In this document: one piece after another, positions 16,637-26,500 of the stretch | Position numbering within the stretch: position 1 is the first letter of the stretch | Layout of the letters: each line of letters opens with the position of its first letter | Assembly (NCBI GenBank): GCA_934486735.1 | Contig: CAKSQL010000026.1 | Location: forward strand, 1 to 41,796 | From: an uncultured Clostridia bacterium | GTDB taxonomy: Bacteria; Bacillota; Clostridia; UBA1381 | Length of the DNA: 41,796 nt | Direction of reading: 5' to 3' | Position numbers and translations under genes: made by a program | The notes under the pieces: generated by a model | Databases searched by the model: none | Told to the model about the DNA's origin: nothing | Seen by the model: the letters and a program-made list of their open reading frames with translations, nothing else

Positions 16637-17809
16637 ATGAAACAAAAATTGATTGCACTTCTGCTTTTGATATCGGTAATAGTTCCCTGCGCGGCGTTCG
16701 CCGAGGACAGCGTGCCGACGACTTCGCAGGATATCTACGGCTGGATAAGAATCGATACAAAAAATACAGACCCGACGCTTTATGATACAATTAATGTTGT
16801 CGAGGACGAGACCTACGGGCATGCGATTGAGGCGATAAAACAGTCGGGAACAATCAGCAACAGCGCGTTGGGAATATCTCAGAAAATCAGTGCAGATAAG
16901 CTCACTGAAGGCAATACCTACGTATTTGAATTTGCATATAAAATGGAAAAGTACAGCACAGCGTATTGGATTCAGGCGGGTTTCCCGTGGAATGACTTTG
17001 TGGCTCCGGCGAGCCTTATAGACGGTGACAAGGGCTGGCGCACAGGCAAGAAAGAGGTTGTCTATACCGCGTCCAAATTCTCGGGCGGTCTGCCTGTTCG
17101 GATTCACTCGGCGAACGGAAAGGCACATTATTGGATTGCTGATGTAAAAGTATATGATAAAGCGGATGAGACGAAAACAAACCTTTTGAAAAACGGCGAT
17201 TTTTCCGAAAGCTATAAGAGCATAGAGAATTTGAGCTATTCGGACGGTACGCTTTCGTGGACAATTCCGGAGGGTATGCCGGAGGACATGAAGCTTAATA
17301 TCTATCGAAGAAACCGCAGCGGAGATAAGGTGCTGCTGAACGCATCGCCGATTTTGGCAAGCAGCCTGTCCTACACAGTGACCGATATCCCGGAAAACAG
17401 CTTTTGGCTTGATGTCTGTCTTGTGGACGGCAGCACAGAGCTTACAGGCGCGGATTTGGTAAAAACCTGCGCGGTTGTGGGCGCAATAGATTTCGGAGAA
17501 TATAAGTTTTATTCCGAAAGCGGAGAAATCACAAAGCTTGAGAGCGGCAAAATCACGGTTGCGCTCCCGGTTGCAAATAATAAGTATTCGGACGGATACA
17601 ACATGGAGATGATTGTGCTTTTGAAAAACGGCAATGTGACAGAAAAGCTTGCAAAAAAAGCATATGTTGTTCCGCAGTCGGAAAACGGGGCTGAGTACAC
17701 TGTAGAAATTGACGCAGGCGAAAGCATCGATGAAAACACTCATCTTGAAATATATCTTTGGGACAGCGCTGAGAGCATGAATGCATTAAGAGACGTTTAC
17801 GTTTTTTGA
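16637..17809 (+). CDS. Secreted protein with one CBM-like domain and operon-type C-terminal domain
   Basis: A 390-residue exported protein. The ATG at 16637 was preferred to the GTG at 16613 because GGAAAGGAATGG sits between them and the signal peptide (KQKLIALLLLISVIVPCAAFA) then starts normally. Residues about 25-190 are a CBM_4_9-like jelly roll with the recurring pattern DIYGW.R.D, DTINVVEDETYG, IEAIKQS, YWIQAGF, GLPV.I, and the closing VYDKADETKTNLLKNGDF. A fibronectin-like stretch follows, then a C-terminal domain ending in YLWDSAESMNALRDVY. The same first domain occurs three times in the 21558 protein and once in the 23538 enzyme. It probably binds a carbohydrate or wall polymer (inference). 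Confidence 0.8.
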   Translation: MKQKLIALLLLISVIVPCAAFAEDSVPTTSQDIYGWIRIDTKNTDPTLYDTINVVEDETYGHAIEAIKQSGTISNSALGISQKISADKLTEGNTYVFEFAYKMEKYSTAYWIQAGFPWNDFVAPASLIDGDKGWRTGKKEVVYTASKFSGGLPVRIHSANGKAHYWIADVKVYDKADETKTNLLKNGDFSESYKSIENLSYSDGTLSWTIPEGMPEDMKLNIYRRNRSGDKVLLNASPILASSLSYTVTDIPENSFWLDVCLVDGSTELTGADLVKTCAVVGAIDFGEYKFYSESGEITKLESGKITVALPVANNKYSDGYNMEMIVLLKNGNVTEKLAKKAYVVPQSENGAEYTVEIDAGESIDENTHLEIYLWDSAESMNALRDVYVF

Positions 17810-17824
17810 ACAGGGGTGATTTGA

Positions 17825-20800
17825 TTGAAAATGAAAAGACTGACAGCGGCCGTCTCGGCTTTGAGCATGATTTTATCGTGCGGCGTAACCGGTCTTGCGG
17901 CGGATGAAAAAGTCATAGCTCAGCCGATAAGTCAATATTACGAAAGTCTCGGCACTCAGAATTATATCGCCGCGATGCACGCCGACGGAATCACAATCGA
18001 CGGAAACAGCGACGACTGGGCGGCATATCCGGCAATTGAGCTTACCAAGGAACGCACATATATGAAAGCGGAAATTGACATAACGGCGAAAACAAAAATT
18101 GCATGGGATGATGAGAAGTTTTATTTCTACACCGAGGTGTACGACACAAGCTTTAATCCGCAGGTCGGCGGAACGTATTGGCAGGGCGACTGCTTACAGT
18201 TGTGTATGGGCCTGCCGGAGGAACGCTTCGGCGACGAAATCGGAATAAGCTGGGACGCAGCAAATCAAAAGCCGTATGTTGCATTGCCGGCGGCAATAGC
18301 CGATAAAATCGACAGGGTTGAAGCAGGCTTTACTCACACGGGGAATCTGCTTAAATACGAAATGGCAATTCCCTGGGATGTGCCTTTTGATTCAAAGCCG
18401 GATTTATTCAAGTTTTGTATCGTTGCCGCCGATAACGACGGCTATGGCAGAGAATATGTAAAGATGCTTGAGACAGGTATCGAGGAGCTTAAGATCAATA
18501 CAAAGTTTCCTTATATAATATTGAAGGATGACAGCGTAGAGGGTCTTGCCTGGGTCAATGGCTCGGTGTCGGTAAACACCGGCGAAAAGCAGGAGTATGT
18601 TATAAATGTGCTTAACTTCGGCGATGAAGAAAAAAAGCAGAATGTGAAAGCGGAGTCGCTCGGCTATGAATCGGAGCTGACCGTCCCGGCACAAAGCTGG
18701 GTAACGGTGCCGATAGAGTATGACACAGGCAATGAGCCGAAAGATGTCGATATGTATGTCGAGACAGATGAAAGCGTAATGAGCTTTCACACGTCTGTCA
18801 AAATATATCCGACCTATGAAGTTTATAAGGACAGAATCGAGGCAATAACTGAGTCGCTCGAGAAGCTGGATAAGCTGATAGAATCCTGCTCGGCTCAGGG
18901 GATTCCGACAGATTATGAGGCGGTGAACGCAAATACAGTCCGCGAATTTTTGAATTTTGTGGTCGAGGATATCAAAAACAAGGACACCGACCGAATGGAA
19001 TACACGCTTGAAAAGATGGAAAAGCTTTGCGATGACGCTATTTCGGATTTGACTGATTATGTCCTCGGAACAAAGCTTCCCTATGATGTTCCGAGATATG
19101 TAAAATCCGGTCCTTTGGAAATTAAAGACGGTTTGTTCTACGGCAAGACAGAGAACACCGCCGGGAATGTTGAGGAACGGCCTGTATTTTTGATAGGCTA
19201 CGGACACGGCGTAATGAACCGCCGCGATTTTCCAAAGTACTACGGACTGGGCGGAAATTATATGCAGACCGAAATAGGACCGAAAGATTATATTCAGCCG
19301 GCAGGAAATATCCCGGACTGGATAGGCGGAAAAGAGGGTGTGCTCTGTCTTGATGAGGTGACGGAGAGCAATGCCCTGCACTTTGTTGATGATTCGGCAA
19401 AGCAGTGCGTTCCGGTTGTGCCGAAAAAGAAATATCGCCTTTCTTTCGACGCAAGAGGAGAAACCTCCGAGTGCTGGACAGCATTCGGAGACTGGAACGA
19501 CAGACGCGGATTTTCGCTGACAAAGGAAATGAAACATTACACATTTGATGCAGAGGCGCCGGAAAGCGGCGTGTTCACTGTGAGAATATATATTCGCGGC
19601 GAACTGTGGCTCGATAATGTTTCGGTCAGAGAACTGGACGAAAACGGCGAGGAAACAGGTGAAAACTGTGTTCTCAACGGCGATTTTGAAAAGACAGAGT
19701 CGGATTCGAGATTCGTGTGCAATTTCAGCCCGATGCTTTCGATTTTCAGCGAGGTTTACAGAGCCGGCGAGAATAATATGCTGGTGAGCTTTCTGCTTTC
19801 GCCGCACTATTTCCCGGATTGGGTAAAGAAAAAGTACCCCGAAGCGTTTGTAAAATCGATAAGATCGTGGAATCCGACAAATGATGTCATAAAGGATCTG
19901 CTCAACAGGATGTGTACCGATATGGCAAGAGTTTTGAAGAATCTCGGCGGCGTGAATGATATATGTATTCACAACGAGGACAGATTCCCGATTTACATGG
20001 ATAAACAATTCCTGCCGATGCTCAGAGAGTATTTGAAAAAATTGTATAATGACGACATAAGCGTGCTCAATGCAGCATACGGAACGGAGTACAAGAGTTT
20101 TGACGAAGTACCGATGCCGAACGGACTTGAGAGAAATTCGGCAACCTACGATTTGGCACAGCTGACTGATGAGATTGTGCGCAGCTCAAGACAAATCTGC
20201 TATGACGCTATAAAAGCGGTTTGGCCCGAAGTGACGGTGCATGGAAAGCTACAGTCGGAGAGTATTTTCTCGACAAGTCAGACACGATTTACTCAGGGTG
20301 TAGAGCCTTTGGGCGAGGGCAGAATTTTCGGAGTACATGGCATGGACGGCGGCATCAGCTATAAGGGCGGAGAATTTATCGATAACCGCTTTGCAGGATC
20401 CAATCCGCTTGTCGCTTTCATGGCATACGATTACCTGACCTCCGATTTGAAAGCGCCGGTACTGAATACCGAGGATCACATTGACAGCGACGGCGATTTC
20501 ACAATGACCGAGGATATTGCGGATCATTGCGCAAGATATATGTGGGAGGCATGCGTTCATGGCAGAGCGACATCGGCAATATGGACATGGATGCGAACGA
20601 CCGATACATCACAGAATCATAATCGCGGACATGTGACCTACCGCCCGGACCAGATGGCGGCAATAGGAAGAACCGCACTCGATGTCGATAGGCTTTCGTG
20701 GGAACTCCGGGCGCTCAATGACGCACCGAGAAATGTCCAGGTGCTGTATTCGCCCCCGTCGAAAAACAGGGATTATTTAACGCTCAATGCGCTTGAAAAG

Positions 20801-21457
20801 GTGTATAATGCGGCAAGCTACAGCGGTCAAAAGACATATATACTGACCGACGGGAAGTATGATAACCTGAATCATTCGGATCTTTTGATAGTTCCGGCAG
20901 CGAGATATGCTACCAGGCAATTTTTGGAGGACGCGATAAAATTTCAGGAAAACGGCGGCGAGCTTGTGCTTATCGGAGATTTCTGTCTCACGCTCAACGA
21001 GTACGGACGGGAGCATGATAAGGCACTGCTCGAAAAAATATACGAAAAAGCAACTGTTATCCCAACCGAGTATGTGATGGACACAAGCTACAGCTATGTG
21101 GGCGTTGACTCGGAGGCAAATGTGGGCGACACAAGCTATATCAGCCTGACTCAATATGAGCTGCGCGATAAGCTTATCCCGATTTTCGAAAAGCATGGAC
21201 TTATGAAAATTCAGCTTGTCGATGCCGAAACGGGCGAGCTTACAACCGCAACCGCGTTCTTGTACAACGAATATAACGGAAAGCTGCTTGTCGATGTCTC
21301 ATTCTACGGAGACTACGGCGTGAAAAAGAAATATAAAGTGCTTTATAACGGCAAAGAGGTAACAACAATGAGAGAACTCAGAAGCGGACGGTTGATTAAG
21401 GACGGTATTGTGGAATTTGACGCAGCTACGCCGCAGCTTTTGAGCATAAATCTATAG
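17825..21457 (+). CDS. Large secreted GH42-like glycosidase with CBM9-like N-terminus
   Basis: A 1210-residue exported enzyme (signal peptide about 1-26). Order: CBM9-like sugar-binding sandwich at about 56-230 (ITIDGNSDDWAAYPAIELTK), helical segment 329-420, jelly roll about 519-614 ending VLNGDFEK, clan GH-A barrel about 629-955, beta-galactosidase trimerisation-like domain about 965-1110 and a final beta domain. SFLLSPHYFPDWVKKKYPEA matches the early barrel of GH42-type enzymes. Glu718 in CIHNED and Glu883 in VLNTEDH are the expected acid/base and nucleophile. A beta-galactosidase-type activity is likely; the exact family and glycan are not. The TTG at 17825 best fits AGGGGTGA; ATG at 17831 is possible. 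No SLH domain, so anchoring is probably by partners. Confidence 0.82.
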   Translation: MKMKRLTAAVSALSMILSCGVTGLAADEKVIAQPISQYYESLGTQNYIAAMHADGITIDGNSDDWAAYPAIELTKERTYMKAEIDITAKTKIAWDDEKFYFYTEVYDTSFNPQVGGTYWQGDCLQLCMGLPEERFGDEIGISWDAANQKPYVALPAAIADKIDRVEAGFTHTGNLLKYEMAIPWDVPFDSKPDLFKFCIVAADNDGYGREYVKMLETGIEELKINTKFPYIILKDDSVEGLAWVNGSVSVNTGEKQEYVINVLNFGDEEKKQNVKAESLGYESELTVPAQSWVTVPIEYDTGNEPKDVDMYVETDESVMSFHTSVKIYPTYEVYKDRIEAITESLEKLDKLIESCSAQGIPTDYEAVNANTVREFLNFVVEDIKNKDTDRMEYTLEKMEKLCDDAISDLTDYVLGTKLPYDVPRYVKSGPLEIKDGLFYGKTENTAGNVEERPVFLIGYGHGVMNRRDFPKYYGLGGNYMQTEIGPKDYIQPAGNIPDWIGGKEGVLCLDEVTESNALHFVDDSAKQCVPVVPKKKYRLSFDARGETSECWTAFGDWNDRRGFSLTKEMKHYTFDAEAPESGVFTVRIYIRGELWLDNVSVRELDENGEETGENCVLNGDFEKTESDSRFVCNFSPMLSIFSEVYRAGENNMLVSFLLSPHYFPDWVKKKYPEAFVKSIRSWNPTNDVIKDLLNRMCTDMARVLKNLGGVNDICIHNEDRFPIYMDKQFLPMLREYLKKLYNDDISVLNAAYGTEYKSFDEVPMPNGLERNSATYDLAQLTDEIVRSSRQICYDAIKAVWPEVTVHGKLQSESIFSTSQTRFTQGVEPLGEGRIFGVHGMDGGISYKGGEFIDNRFAGSNPLVAFMAYDYLTSDLKAPVLNTEDHIDSDGDFTMTEDIADHCARYMWEACVHGRATSAIWTWMRTTDTSQNHNRGHVTYRPDQMAAIGRTALDVDRLSWELRALNDAPRNVQVLYSPPSKNRDYLTLNALEKVYNAASYSGQKTYILTDGKYDNLNHSDLLIVPAARYATRQFLEDAIKFQENGGELVLIGDFCLTLNEYGREHDKALLEKIYEKATVIPTEYVMDTSYSYVGVDSEANVGDTSYISLTQYELRDKLIPIFEKHGLMKIQLVDAETGELTTATAFLYNEYNGKLLVDVSFYGDYGVKKKYKVLYNGKEVTTMRELRSGRLIKDGIVEFDAATPQLLSINL

Positions 21458-21460
21458 CTT

Positions 21461-21524
21461 CCGAAAGACGGATGTCTTTTAAAATAAATAAAATTTATGT
21501 CGGGAGGAAATCCCCAACTTTCGG
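21461..21524 (+). promoter_or_regulatory. Structured intergenic leader before the triple-CBM gene
   Basis: Outer stem CCGAAAG (21461-21467) with CTTTCGG (21518-21524) can alternate with an inner hairpin AAAGAC-GGAT-GTCTTT (21464-21479), and GGGA/TCCC forms a third small stem (21502-21514). AAGGAGG lies downstream. This could tune expression or processing of the long mRNA. The structure is read by eye only. Confidence 0.35.
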
Positions 21525-21557
21525 CTAAGAAATCAAACATTAAGGAGGCAAAAATAA

Positions 21558-23393
21558 ATGAAAAAATTAGTATCTATTATGTTAGCCATGACAATGTCTC
21601 TGTCGGCAGCGGCAAGCCTTGCCTTTGCGGATGAAAGCGTGCCGACAACATCAACGGACATCTACGGCTGGCATCGCGTTGATTCGCTGAACACAGACGA
21701 GACACTGTTTGATACAGTGAATTTGGTTGAGGACGAGACCTACGGCAAGGCTGCGGAGGTTATCAAGCAATCGCCGCAAAAAAGCAACAGCCGTCTCGGT
21801 ATCAAACAGCAAATTTCTGCAAGCAAGCTGGCAGAGGGTCACACTTACAGGATTGAATTTAAGTACAAAATGGAGAATACCGGAAGTGCTTATTGGCTTC
21901 AGGCAGGATTTTCGTCATGGGACGGAAAATATCTGACACAGCCGGCAAGCTCAAATGATGCAGGCAAGGGCTGGAAGAACGGCGCGAAAGAAATTACATA
22001 TACCAAGAGTACTTTCTCAAACGGCTTGCCGGTTTGGATATTTGTTGCAAACGGAGCGGCGCATTATTGGATTACCGATGTAACGGTGTATGACAAAGCG
22101 GACGGAAGCAAGACAAATCTTATCATTAACGGCAGCTTTGAAGAGACTGCCGCACAGCATGACAAGGATTTCCTTTACGGATGGAATGTGAGACATTCCG
22201 GCTATGACTGCTATAATCCGACTAATGCAAATGCTACCGAGCATGGAGTTATGGACACGATAAGTCTTTATCAGGACGATACTACATACAAAAATGTTGT
22301 GCTTATCGATAAGCAGACCCCGTCTCATGGTAACAGCTGGAAAGGTATAAGCCAAACGATTGATAAGTCAAAGCTGACCGAGGGTAAGACATACGTTACG
22401 GAATTTGATTTCAAAATGTCCGATAATGCTACATGGGCACATGTCGGCATGACCGGCAGCCAGTGGGAACCGTACGGACCGAACTGCAAGAACTGGAAAC
22501 ACGATACAAAGGAAGCGGTTTACAGCGGAGGAGACATGAATGTATTCTTCTATTGCGTAAATGCCGCAGTAAAGCTTTATGTTGCAAATGTAACTCTGTA
22601 TGACAAGGACGACGCAAACAAGACAAACCTTTTGGTAAACGGCGATTTTGATTATCTGAGCGGAGACAATTCAAGCAATCTGTATGCATGGACCGTTCAG
22701 AATACTGCTTTTCCCGAGGATACAGTGTCGGTAATCGATGATATTAACTACGGAAAAACCGTTTTGGTAGACAAAAAAAGTGCAAGAGCAGCCAACAGTA
22801 TTCTCGGTTTCGGACAGAGCATAAGAGCGGATAAGCTAACCGAGGGTCACACGTATGTGGCTGAATATAAAATAGTAATGTCGCCGACAGAGGATAACTA
22901 CGCACAGTCGCCATGGTGGGAGCCGTTCGGCTTGTTCACACGTAACTGGTCGCAGAATACAAAGGAAAAGGTTTATGACGGCAGCGGCGATATGAGAATA
23001 TTCTTTGGACTGACAGGTTCGGCAGGAACATTAAAGGTTGCTGATGTTAAGGTATATGACAAGGCGGACGAGAGCAAAACAAATCTTCTGGAGAACGGAG
23101 AATTTGCAGGTCTGCCCGAGTCAAAGGTTGAATTCACCTATGCGGACGGCTCATGCAAGGCAAGCATCATTTCAAGAAACAGAGCGTATAAGATTATGAT
23201 TACAACGCCGATATATGACGATAACGGCACACTTATATATACAGACGCCTATACTTATGATGTAAATGCCGAAAACAGTGTGCAGAACTTCAGCGAACTG
23301 GTAAATGTTTTGGGCGACGGCTATCACACAAGAGCATATCTTTGGGATGCCGAGACTCTGACACCGCTTGCACCGCCGCTGGATATAGAGTAA
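21558..23393 (+). CDS. Secreted protein of three tandem CBM-like domains
   Basis: A 611-residue exported protein (signal peptide about 1-25, KKLVSIMLAMTMSLSAAASL). Three tandem jelly-roll domains occupy about 26-195, 198-360 and 363-520. Each ends with the same closing strand and linker: VYDKADGSKTNLIINGSFE, LYDKDDANKTNLLVNGDF, VYDKADESKTNLLENGEF. The first copy is closest to those at 16637 and 23538 (DIYGWHRVDSLNTDETLFDT); copies two and three diverge at the start (LYGWNV, LYAWTV). The last ~90 residues are the shared C-terminal domain ending AYLWDAETLTPL. No catalytic domain is present, so it probably binds or bridges polysaccharide for the two glycosidases encoded on either side. Strong AAGGAGG ribosome site. 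Confidence 0.8.
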   Translation: MKKLVSIMLAMTMSLSAAASLAFADESVPTTSTDIYGWHRVDSLNTDETLFDTVNLVEDETYGKAAEVIKQSPQKSNSRLGIKQQISASKLAEGHTYRIEFKYKMENTGSAYWLQAGFSSWDGKYLTQPASSNDAGKGWKNGAKEITYTKSTFSNGLPVWIFVANGAAHYWITDVTVYDKADGSKTNLIINGSFEETAAQHDKDFLYGWNVRHSGYDCYNPTNANATEHGVMDTISLYQDDTTYKNVVLIDKQTPSHGNSWKGISQTIDKSKLTEGKTYVTEFDFKMSDNATWAHVGMTGSQWEPYGPNCKNWKHDTKEAVYSGGDMNVFFYCVNAAVKLYVANVTLYDKDDANKTNLLVNGDFDYLSGDNSSNLYAWTVQNTAFPEDTVSVIDDINYGKTVLVDKKSARAANSILGFGQSIRADKLTEGHTYVAEYKIVMSPTEDNYAQSPWWEPFGLFTRNWSQNTKEKVYDGSGDMRIFFGLTGSAGTLKVADVKVYDKADESKTNLLENGEFAGLPESKVEFTYADGSCKASIISRNRAYKIMITTPIYDDNGTLIYTDAYTYDVNAENSVQNFSELVNVLGDGYHTRAYLWDAETLTPLAPPLDIE

Positions 23394-23401
23394 AATAAAA
23401 G

Positions 23402-23517
23402 AAAGGGGCTGCAAAATCTCTCGTGCAGGGGTTGGGAAATTTATTTTCGGTGCGAGGGAGCTGCTGCCCGATAAAGAATAATTCTTCTTATCGGGCGGCG
23501 GCCCGGGCAGCCCTTTT
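23402..23517 (+). ncRNA. Candidate structured RNA with three-way junction
   Basis: P1: AAAGGGGCTGC (23402-23412) pairs over 11 positions with 23507-23517. P2: CUCUCG (23418-23423) pairs with 23453-23458, with an apical GAAA/UUUC hairpin. P3: 14 positions, 23461-23474 with 23488-23501 (CUGCUGCCCGAUAA side). P2 and P3 abut, giving a closed three-helix junction. It begins nine bases after the stop codon and ends 20 bases before the ATG at 23538; T-runs follow P1. It may be a complex terminator/attenuator, an mRNA-processing element or a cis-regulatory RNA. No known class is recognised. Confidence 0.5.
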
Positions 23518-23537
23518 GGTTTTAATGGGGGTTTGAC

Positions 23538-26500
23538 ATGGTTAAAAAAATATCGGCATTCTTTGCCGCTGCGCTCATTTGTGCGAGCGTCGGTGTTTCT
23601 GCCGCGGCGAATGACATCTTCACACCTGCCGAGACTGCGCTTTCCGAATTTGACACTCTTACCGCGCAGTGCAATGAAAAGGGTCTTTCGGCAGACAGGC
23701 AAAAGGCAAATGCGGAAATAGCACGAAAATTTATTGAATATGGGCGTTATGATTTAAAAAAATCAAATCCTGACAGAGCTGAATATATGCGTCAAAAGGT
23801 TGAAACGCTTGTGCAAACGGCGGTAAACGAGACTGAAAGTATATTAAGACTTGAAAAAGGTATGACGATTCCTCGGTATGACGGAGGGAAAATCACTGTC
23901 GACAAGGAAAATTTCAAGCTGTCGGACGGGACAAAAATGTTTTTCGGCGGATATTTGATTTTCTCCGGCGAGATGGATAGAATGAGCGATTTTAAAAAGT
24001 TCGGAAACGACTACTTCACCTTTGAGATAGGTCCTGCAAGCACTATGGTAAAAGAGGATACGTTCCTGCCGTCCTGGGAGACAACGCTCGCCGAGAATAT
24101 GTCAATCACAGCTGACGAGAACGTTTTTAAAGACGGAAAAAGGAGCGTTAAGCTTTCATCATCGGCAGCTCCGACCGATGGCAGCTATTCCGAGCTTAAG
24201 CAGATTATCAGCGTAAAGCCAAACAAAAAATATCGTGTGAGCATGTGGCTCAAGGGCGAAAATGCGAGAGGGAATTTTGTATATTTAAACGGCGATTCGG
24301 GCAAAAAGACCTTGCCGACTCTTACCTATGACTGGAAAAAGGTGTCGTACACCGTTGACAGCGGCGATGCGGCAAGGATAACTTTAAGATTTGTCTGCCA
24401 AAACAAGACCGACGCGCTTTGGATAGATTCAATCAGCGTGACCGAGGACGGCTCGGACTTGAATATTATAGACAACGGCGATTTTGAGACCGAGTGGAGC
24501 GAAAACGGATTTTTGGTAAATAACGGCGCGATGAACTACATAAAAAGCGTGCTGAACGAGGCGAAGAACAACGGTCTTGCGGTCTCGGTGCTTTTGTCGC
24601 CGCACTATATTCCCGATTGGTTCTTTACAAAATATCCCGAAGCCTACGGCTACCAGGAGGGATTTTTAAAGGGCAATGTCATAAATGAGACCTACAAAAA
24701 ATTTGTCGGTACACATGCGAAAGCGGTGGCGGAGGCAGTGTCGGAGTACACAAATATCCATAGTCTTATTCTCACCAACGAGGCGATTTACAACACAATT
24801 TATTACACTTACGGAAAGCAGACCTTTAAAGATGATTTTATAAGCTGGCTCAGAGAAAAATATAACTGCCCCAATTCGGAATATGTTCCGGATGAAATGC
24901 GAACAAACTGGGGTTCATATGCCCCGGCAAAGTGGGCGAATGTCAGTATGCCGGCGGCAAATGCAATTTCGGCAAACGGCCGGTTCTGGGACTGGATGGA
25001 GTACAACAATCACATATTCGGAGACTTCCACAAGTTCCTTGCCGATAAAGTGCATGAGGCGGACAGTGACATCAAGGTGACAACAAAGCTTTATGATAAC
25101 TCATTCAGTCACGATAAGCTCGATTACGGCACAGACGTCGAGGATTTTTATTCGTTACTCGACTACAACGGATTTGACGGCGGCATGAGCTATGCAAGCA
25201 GCCGCGAGGGATATCTGCATATACGAATGGCGGAGGATTTGGCAAATTCAATCTCGGACAAGCCGACGGTGAACAGCGAGAATCACATTCTGCCAGATGA
25301 CTGCACAGATTATTCGGATAAGCACGCGCTTGTTGCCGGTGCGGATTTGTGGCAGGGCTTTATTCATGGCAGAACCGCGTCTGCGGCATGGGTATGGCGC
25401 AGGCATGATACCTATGCCGAGTACCGCAACAGCATCGCATACCGTCCGGACCTGATTGCCAACATGAGTAACAAGCTGATGAATGCAAATTTGTATTCCG
25501 ATGAGATAGAAAAGCTCCAGAATCAGGAAAGGCATTTCTATATTCTCTATTCGCGTGCAGCTCTTTTGTACGATCAGTATAGCTACATGTCGGCATGCAA
25601 TAATGCATATGAAACGCTGTGGTCGGTCGGACAGAGAGCGTCGTTTATCACCGAGCGCCAAATTGCGGCGGGAAAACTCCCGAATGATGCGGTTTTGATT
25701 ATTCCGTCGGTGAAAAACATAGAGGGATGTGCGGCGGAGAATATCGCTGCGTTCGGCGGCAGAACTGTCATTATAGGCAATGCCCCGGCAAAGAACGAGT
25801 ATAACCGCGCAATTTTGCTTGAATTTGCGGATGCAGTGACGGTTGCCGACGATATTGCCGAGATACGCACCGCGTACGAGGATTGCATGGGGAATATTCC
25901 CTATATCACTGTACGTGACGAAAACGGTGCGCTTGTCGATATGACCGATATCCGCGCAGCGGCGGACGGAAACGGCGTGATTGTGAATATGTGCAACAAC
26001 ACATGGGATACAAAGCAAAATCTGTCTGTTTACTATGGGAAAAATAAGCTTGGCGGCGGATATGACATTTTAAACGGCGCAGAGGTTGAAAATACTTTTG
26101 ATTTGACACCTTTTGAACCGATGCTGCTCAAATTTTCGGATGATGCTGCAATCGTTCCGACAAAATCGGCAGATATCGGCAGCTGGACGAGAGTAGATTC
26201 GCTGAATAAGGATAATATGGTGTATGACACCGTAAATCCCGTTTCGGACGAGACTTACGGATCGGCAATTGAAGCGATAAAGCAGTCGGACAGAATAAAC
26301 GACAGCCGATTGGGGATAAGACAGGATATACCGGCGGATAAGCTTGTCGACGGACATAATTATGTGCTTGAGTTTAAATTCAAAATGGAGGATGTCGGAG
26401 TACAGTATTGGATTCAGGCAGGATTTTCGTCTTGGGAAAGCAAATATCTGACTCAGCCGTGGAGCGGACACAATGCAGGCATGGGCTGGAAAAACGGCAG

